64,000 bases of DNA, taken from positions 186,001-250,000 of the forward strand of contig NZ_JYGT01000007.1 in the NCBI RefSeq assembly GCF_000960085.1, given 5' to 3'. The translations under genes were made by a program, and so were the position numbers. Of this stretch, positions 59,340 through 64,000 are shown in pieces. The stretch is from Streptococcus infantis (GTDB taxonomy: Bacteria > Bacillota > Bacilli > Lactobacillales > Streptococcaceae). Every line of letters begins with the position of its first letter. Within the stretch, counting starts at the first letter, position 1. The notes under the pieces are model-generated. The model worked only from the letters and a program-made list of their open reading frames with translations. It had not been told where the DNA came from and ran no database searches.

Positions 59340-60623
59340 TTATTTTACTGTTGCAGTGCTTGTAATCAATTCAACAGCTTTTTTGATTGTGATATCGTGT
59401 TTCAACATGTCAGCTGAAAGCAAGCTTTGTACTTGAGCAACTTCCATATTGTAATCTGCAGCCAATTGCTCGATTTCTTTTTGGATTTCTTCTTCAGTAG
59501 CGTCGAATCCTTCAGCTTTCGCAACAGCTTCGATAACAAGGTTAGTCTTCGTACGTGACTCAGCCTCTGCTTCATATTGTTTGTGAAGGTCTTCTTGAGT
59601 AGTCCCAGTGATTTGGAAGTACATGTCAGGGTTGATACCTTGACGTTGCAAGTTGCCAAGGAATTCATTTACTGAGCGGTGAACTTCTTCATGAATCATT
59701 TCTTCTGGAAGTTCTACGATTTCAGCGTTTTCAACTGCTTTATCGATTGCTGCACCTTCAACGGCATCAGTGTAAGCTTCTTCTTTAGCAGCAGCTAATT
59801 CTTTACGGTATTTTTCTTTCAATTCGTCGAGAGTTTCAACTTCTTCGTCGATATCTTTTGCAAGTTCATCGTCAAGAGCTGGGACTTCTTTAGCTTTAAC
59901 TTCGTGGATAGTTGTTACGAATTTAGCTTCTTTACCTGCAAGGTCTTCTGCTTGGTAGTCTTCTGGGAATGTTACGATAACGTCAACAGTTTCACCAGCT
60001 GAATGTCCAACTAATTGGTCTTCGAAACCAGGGATGAATTGTCCTGAACCAAGTCCAAGTGAGAAGTTTTCGCCTTTTCCGCCGTCAAATTCAACACCGT
60101 CGATAGAACCAACGAAGTCGATAACAACAGTGTCGCCGTCTTCAGCAGCACCATCTTTGATTACCAATTCTGCCAAGTTGTTGCGTTCACGTTCGATACG
60201 TGCATCTACATCAGCGTCAGTTACTTCTTTATCTACATCAACTGATACTTCAAGGTTTTTGTATTCACCCAATTTAACTTCAGGTTTTGTAACAACTTCT
60301 GCAGTGATAACCCAGTCTTGACCTTTTTCCATAGAAGTTACGTCAATTTTTGGTTGAGCAACTACTTCAAGTCCAGCTTCTTTTACAGCTGCTTCATAAG
60401 CGTCTGGCAAAAGAGCGTTCATTGCATCTTGGTAAAGGGCTTCTTCACCAAATTTTTGGTCGAAGATAGGACGTGGAAGGTGACCTTTACGGAAACCTGG
60501 AACGTTAAGAGTTTTCTTTACTGAGTTAAATACACGGTCCAATTCTGGTTTGATTTGGTCTTGAGAGATAGTGAAAGTCAAGACACCACGGTTTGTTTCT
60601 TTGTTTTCAAATGATACAGACAT
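59340..60623 (-). CDS. tig: Trigger factor chaperone
   Basis: 427-aa ribosome-bound chaperone with prolyl isomerase activity. The ribosome-binding signature GFRKGHLP is at 43-50, a FKBP-type domain lies at about 150-250 ([14 protein letters not shown]) and a long helical C-terminal domain follows. Monocistronic with its own extended -10 promoter. Confidence 0.97.
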   Translation of the reverse strand: MSVSFENKETNRGVLTFTISQDQIKPELDRVFNSVKKTLNVPGFRKGHLPRPIFDQKFGEEALYQDAMNALLPDAYEAAVKEAGLEVVAQPKIDVTSMEKGQDWVITAEVVTKPEVKLGEYKNLEVSVDVDKEVTDADVDARIERERNNLAELVIKDGAAEDGDTVVIDFVGSIDGVEFDGGKGENFSLGLGSGQFIPGFEDQLVGHSAGETVDVIVTFPEDYQAEDLAGKEAKFVTTIHEVKAKEVPALDDELAKDIDEEVETLDELKEKYRKELAAAKEEAYTDAVEGAAIDKAVENAEIVELPEEMIHEEVHRSVNEFLGNLQRQGINPDMYFQITGTTQEDLHKQYEAEAESRTKTNLVIEAVAKAEGFDATEEEIQKEIEQLAADYNMEVAQVQSLLSADMLKHDITIKKAVELITSTATVK

Positions 60624-60658
60624 TCTGTCATTTCTCCTTAAAATTTTTAATACAGTCC

Positions 60659-60688
60659 ATTATACCATATAGTAGCGAATTTTTTCAA
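60659..60688 (-). promoter_or_regulatory. Promoter of tig
   Basis: Minus-strand TTGAAA (60683-60688), 18-bp spacer, TGGTATAAT with TATAAT at 60659-60664 (extended -10). Confidence 0.8.
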
Positions 60689-60717
60689 GTAATGGATGCG
60701 CTTTTCATCCATGCTTG
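60686..60717. repeat. Inverted repeat between liaR and tig
   Basis: CAAG-N2-ATGGATG / CATCCAT-N1-CTTG with a seven-base loop. It overlaps the tig -35 and has no T run in the lia direction, so it is a weak terminator or an operator. Confidence 0.5.
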
Positions 60718-60735
60718 AGTTACATCTTAGCTTCC

Positions 60736-61368
60736 TTAAAATTCGTCAGGAGCTACCAGGTGATGCTGAAAGGCGTAAACAGCTACCTGTGTACGGTCAC
60801 TAACCTGAAGTTTAGCCAGAATATTCGAAACATGTGTTTTAACAGTCTTTAGGGAGATAAAAAGCTCATCCGCAATTCGCTGATTTTCATAGCCCTTAGC
60901 GATTAGCTGAAGGACATCCCGTTCACGAGCTGTCAGATCTTCATGTAGTTCGACGTGATTACGGTTGTATTCCACCTTCTTGCTCACCTCTTGTTCAATA
61001 GCAAATTCACCAGCTGCTACCTTACGAACAGCATGCAGCAATTCATCCGCACTAGAAGTCTTGAGCATATAGCCCCTAGCTCCAGCATTCAGAACCGGCA
61101 TTATTTTTTCATTGTCTAGGTAAGAAGTCACAATCAAGATTTTAGCCTCTGGCCATTCTTTGAGGATAGCTAGGGTAGCGTCAATTCCATTGACTTCAGG
61201 CATGACAATATCCATGACAATCACATCCGGACGAAGCTCCAAGGCCATAGAAATTCCTTCTGCGCCATTGGTCGCTTCTCCCACAACCTCTACATCATCT
61301 TGTAATTCAAAATAACTTTTCAAACCAAGACGCACCATTTGGTGGTCATCTACCAATAATAGTTTCAT
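60736..61368 (-). CDS. liaR: Response regulator LiaR (VraR family)
   Basis: 210 aa. Receiver domain with phospho-acceptor D53 in VIVMDIVMPE, and a C-terminal LuxR-type helix-turn-helix (ENQRIADELFISLKTVKTHVSN). It responds to cell-wall antibiotics that disturb lipid II cycling. Twelve bases after liaS. Confidence 0.95.
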   Translation of the reverse strand: MKLLLVDDHQMVRLGLKSYFELQDDVEVVGEATNGAEGISMALELRPDVIVMDIVMPEVNGIDATLAILKEWPEAKILIVTSYLDNEKIMPVLNAGARGYMLKTSSADELLHAVRKVAAGEFAIEQEVSKKVEYNRNHVELHEDLTARERDVLQLIAKGYENQRIADELFISLKTVKTHVSNILAKLQVSDRTQVAVYAFQHHLVAPDEF

Positions 61369-61379
61369 CTTACTTCCTC

Positions 61380-62378
61380 TTATTTATCCAAATCAAGCAA
61401 GGGAATACGGATATCAACAGCCAAACCTTGCTTAGGTGCTGTTAATAGTTGTATAGTCCCTGCCATATCTTCCACTCGTTCTTTGATATTTCGTAAACCA
61501 TAGCTCAGTTCGTCTCCATCATTTAGCTGAAAACCACGACCATTGTCTGTCACCTTCAATTGTAACTCGGTTTCGGTTTGATAAAGGTAAACATCCAGAC
61601 AAGAAGCCTGCGCATGCCTAAGGGTATTACTGATCAATTCTTGGACAATACGGAAAATATGCTCTTCTATCTTTTTAGGTAATGTCGTTACCTGATTTTT
61701 AAAGCTTACCTTCAAATCACTTTTTTCTTCTAGCTCTTTGAGGAGTACCTGAATCCCCTCCACCAAACTCTTTTGTTCCAGTTCAATAGGACGCAAATGC
61801 AATAGTAGAATACGCAAGTCTCGTTGGGCAGTTTCCAAAATAGCTGTGACACTTTGGAGTTGTGTTTGTATCTTCTCTCTGTCTATTTTGGAAGCTTGTT
61901 GACTGAGGCCTGATAAAATCATATGGGCAGCAAAAATTTCTTGGCTGACCGTATCATGCAAGTCACGCGCGATTCGCTTGCGCTCCTTTTCAACAATTTC
62001 TTCTTCTTTGACCAAGGCCTGATTGTCTGCTTTTTGGATAGCTTCTGTCAACAAACCAAGCTTTCCTGACAAGTTTTTAAAACTTGCATCTAAATCTGCA
62101 TCTCCCAGACTTTTAATCTCTTTACCAGCTAGCAAACATTTGAGATTTGCTTGTATTCTTCTTTTAGAAATTTCATCAACCATTGTCCAGAATAGGACAA
62201 ACAAAAAGGCTAGGGCAAAACTAAACATCAAAGTCAGAAACACGATTTTTTCTGTCTTTTCTAGATCCTGAAAGAGAGAGCTCCACTCTAAATCCAGAAC
62301 CTTAAAAATGCTTCGAAATAGAAAGGCAACAAAGAGAAATGAGGTGAGTCCAATTAAAATATAGGGTTGCTTTTTCAT
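61380..62378 (-). CDS. liaS: Sensor histidine kinase LiaS (VraS family)
   Basis: 332 aa with two transmembrane helices (about 8-26 and 45-66) joined by a very short extracytoplasmic loop, an intramembrane-sensing layout. HisKA_3 has H141 in RIARDLHDTVSQE; the ATPase has DNGRGF and a GLRNIKERV box. Its start overlaps the liaF stop by 4 bp. LiaF normally keeps it off. Confidence 0.95.
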   Translation of the reverse strand: MKKQPYILIGLTSFLFVAFLFRSIFKVLDLEWSSLFQDLEKTEKIVFLTLMFSFALAFLFVLFWTMVDEISKRRIQANLKCLLAGKEIKSLGDADLDASFKNLSGKLGLLTEAIQKADNQALVKEEEIVEKERKRIARDLHDTVSQEIFAAHMILSGLSQQASKIDREKIQTQLQSVTAILETAQRDLRILLLHLRPIELEQKSLVEGIQVLLKELEEKSDLKVSFKNQVTTLPKKIEEHIFRIVQELISNTLRHAQASCLDVYLYQTETELQLKVTDNGRGFQLNDGDELSYGLRNIKERVEDMAGTIQLLTAPKQGLAVDIRIPLLDLDK

Positions 62379-63073
62379 CCTCTCACCACCTCAACATCTC
62401 CAACCATGGTTGTCAAAAGAATCTTCACACTCTTGGGACTCTTGAGATAATCTCTGGTTTCTTGATGAAATTGCTCATTACGTAAAGCACGTTTAGGCTG
62501 GTCAAAGAAGGTTAAATCTCCGTACAGAGAATTGACACTGAGGCTGACTTCTACATCCACTGGTACGATAATTCTAGTCGTACCGACCAGTTTTCTCAAG
62601 ATGATGACATTATCATGATTGCTCAAAATCACGTGCTCTAGATGAATGGTATCCTTCCCCATGAGACGAAAAAGGTTGATATCATCAAAGCGACAAGTCT
62701 GGTAACTTGAAAAATGGTGGAGGTTCCCAAACCAGCGATTTTTCTCCCTCTTCACCGTCACTACTTCTTCAAAAATCAGATTGGTGTCTTCTCTTTCCTG
62801 ATTCATCATAGGATAAAGCAAGAACAGGCTGTATATCAAGGCCACAAAGATGGCTAAAATGACAAAAGGATTGAGCATGATGATAAAGAAAAATAGGATG
62901 CTCACTGCCACTAATATGAAGTTATTACCCTGTCTTCCAGTATAGTATCGAATCAGCAGTAAAAACAAGAGCAAGATCAGCAGAAAACGGGAAAAATGCT
63001 CTGATACCATCATAATCAGAGCTCCTGTCAATAAACAAGCTTCAATAAATAGAAAAATTTGAAATTTTCGCAT
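62375..63073 (-). CDS. liaF: LiaF, inhibitor of the LiaSR system
   Basis: 232 aa. Four N-terminal hydrophobic segments (to about residue 90) and a C-terminal beta-rich DUF2154 region, cytoplasmic in the family. Extended -10 TGATACAAT (TACAAT at 63094-63099, minus strand) lies upstream, so the operon has its own promoter after the fni terminator. Known as the main negative regulator of LiaS. Confidence 0.93.
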   Translation of the reverse strand: MRKFQIFLFIEACLLTGALIMMVSEHFSRFLLILLLFLLLIRYYTGRQGNNFILVAVSILFFFIIMLNPFVILAIFVALIYSLFLLYPMMNQEREDTNLIFEEVVTVKREKNRWFGNLHHFSSYQTCRFDDINLFRLMGKDTIHLEHVILSNHDNVIILRKLVGTTRIIVPVDVEVSLSVNSLYGDLTFFDQPKRALRNEQFHQETRDYLKSPKSVKILLTTMVGDVEVVRG

Positions 63074-63142
63074 GTATCCGTCCTCTCTATTTTATTGTAT
63101 CACAAAACCAAAAAGTCACATCAGTCTGAGGAATGATAAAGA

Positions 63143-63164
63143 GATCGGGACCAAAATCCCGACC
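63143..63164 (-). terminator. Weak terminator of fni
   Basis: Stem GGTCGGGA / TCCCGATC (one G-T pair) with a six-base loop, then TCTTTATC on the minus strand; close to the fni stop. Confidence 0.65.
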
Positions 63165-63167
63165 TCC

Positions 63168-64000
<833 letters not shown>

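Overview
The window is chromosomal DNA from a low-GC Gram-positive coccus, almost certainly a Streptococcus of the Mitis group. Most proteins are recognisable as close relatives of Streptococcus pneumoniae proteins (CdaA, RapZ, Dpr, LdcB, LiaFSR, MutS2, RecD2 and others), and one intergenic region carries a BOX element, the repeat typical of pneumococcus and its relatives. Gene neighbourhoods from several separate pneumococcal regions are joined here, and an ABC exporter pair sits between dpr and tpiA where, as I recall, S. pneumoniae has lytC. A non-pneumoniae Mitis-group species is therefore more likely, but the species is an inference. The sequence is core genome with dense operons; I see no prophage, IS element, CRISPR array, rRNA or tRNA gene. 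Layout: 1-2.9 kb holds cdaA-cdaR-glmM (c-di-AMP synthesis and cell-wall precursor supply; glmM is cut by the window start). 3-4 kb is a ferredoxin/flavodoxin-NADP reductase. 4-6.8 kb is the translationally coupled rapZ-yvcK-whiA cluster, followed by ridA. 7.2-9.8 kb is dfr, a 56-codon membrane-peptide gene, clpX and ysxC. Then come dpr, the heterodimeric ABC exporter, tpiA, rlmD, recX, a DUF402 phosphatase, queH and an MFS transporter. 20-23.4 kb is a BOX element, asnS, aspB and a YpmB-like gene, in the order also known in Bacillus. 23.6-31.4 kb holds an FMN reductase with palindromes in its promoter, a Wzy/O-antigen-ligase-like membrane protein, birA, ackA, a YtxK-like methyltransferase, pyrG with a CTP-sensing leader, and rpoE with a TTG start. 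31.6-37.7 kb holds an ABC-2 transporter and pheS-pheT behind a Phe T-box. 37.7-46.2 kb is mostly peptidases and small enzymes (ldcB, HIT, pepA, pepV, nitroreductase), BrnQ and an amino-acid binding lipoprotein. 46.2-49.1 kb is the most unusual part: an XRE repressor gene with a palindrome at its promoter, followed by six small membrane-protein genes that look like tandem duplicates of two families, one copy being only the C-terminal half. 49.1-64 kb holds a TDT-family carrier, an AgcS symporter behind a glycine riboswitch, mutS2, cvpA, zapA, rnhC, lepB, recD2, tig, liaFSR and the 3' part of fni (cut by the window end). Regulatory RNA elements are prominent: a Phe T-box, a glycine riboswitch and a pyrG reiterative-transcription attenuator, plus two candidate leaderless mRNAs (recX, rnhC). 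The best candidate for an undescribed system is the XRE/membrane-protein array at 46.2-49.1 kb. Its function cannot be told from sequence alone; bacteriocin immunity, envelope-stress response and peptide defence are only possibilities.
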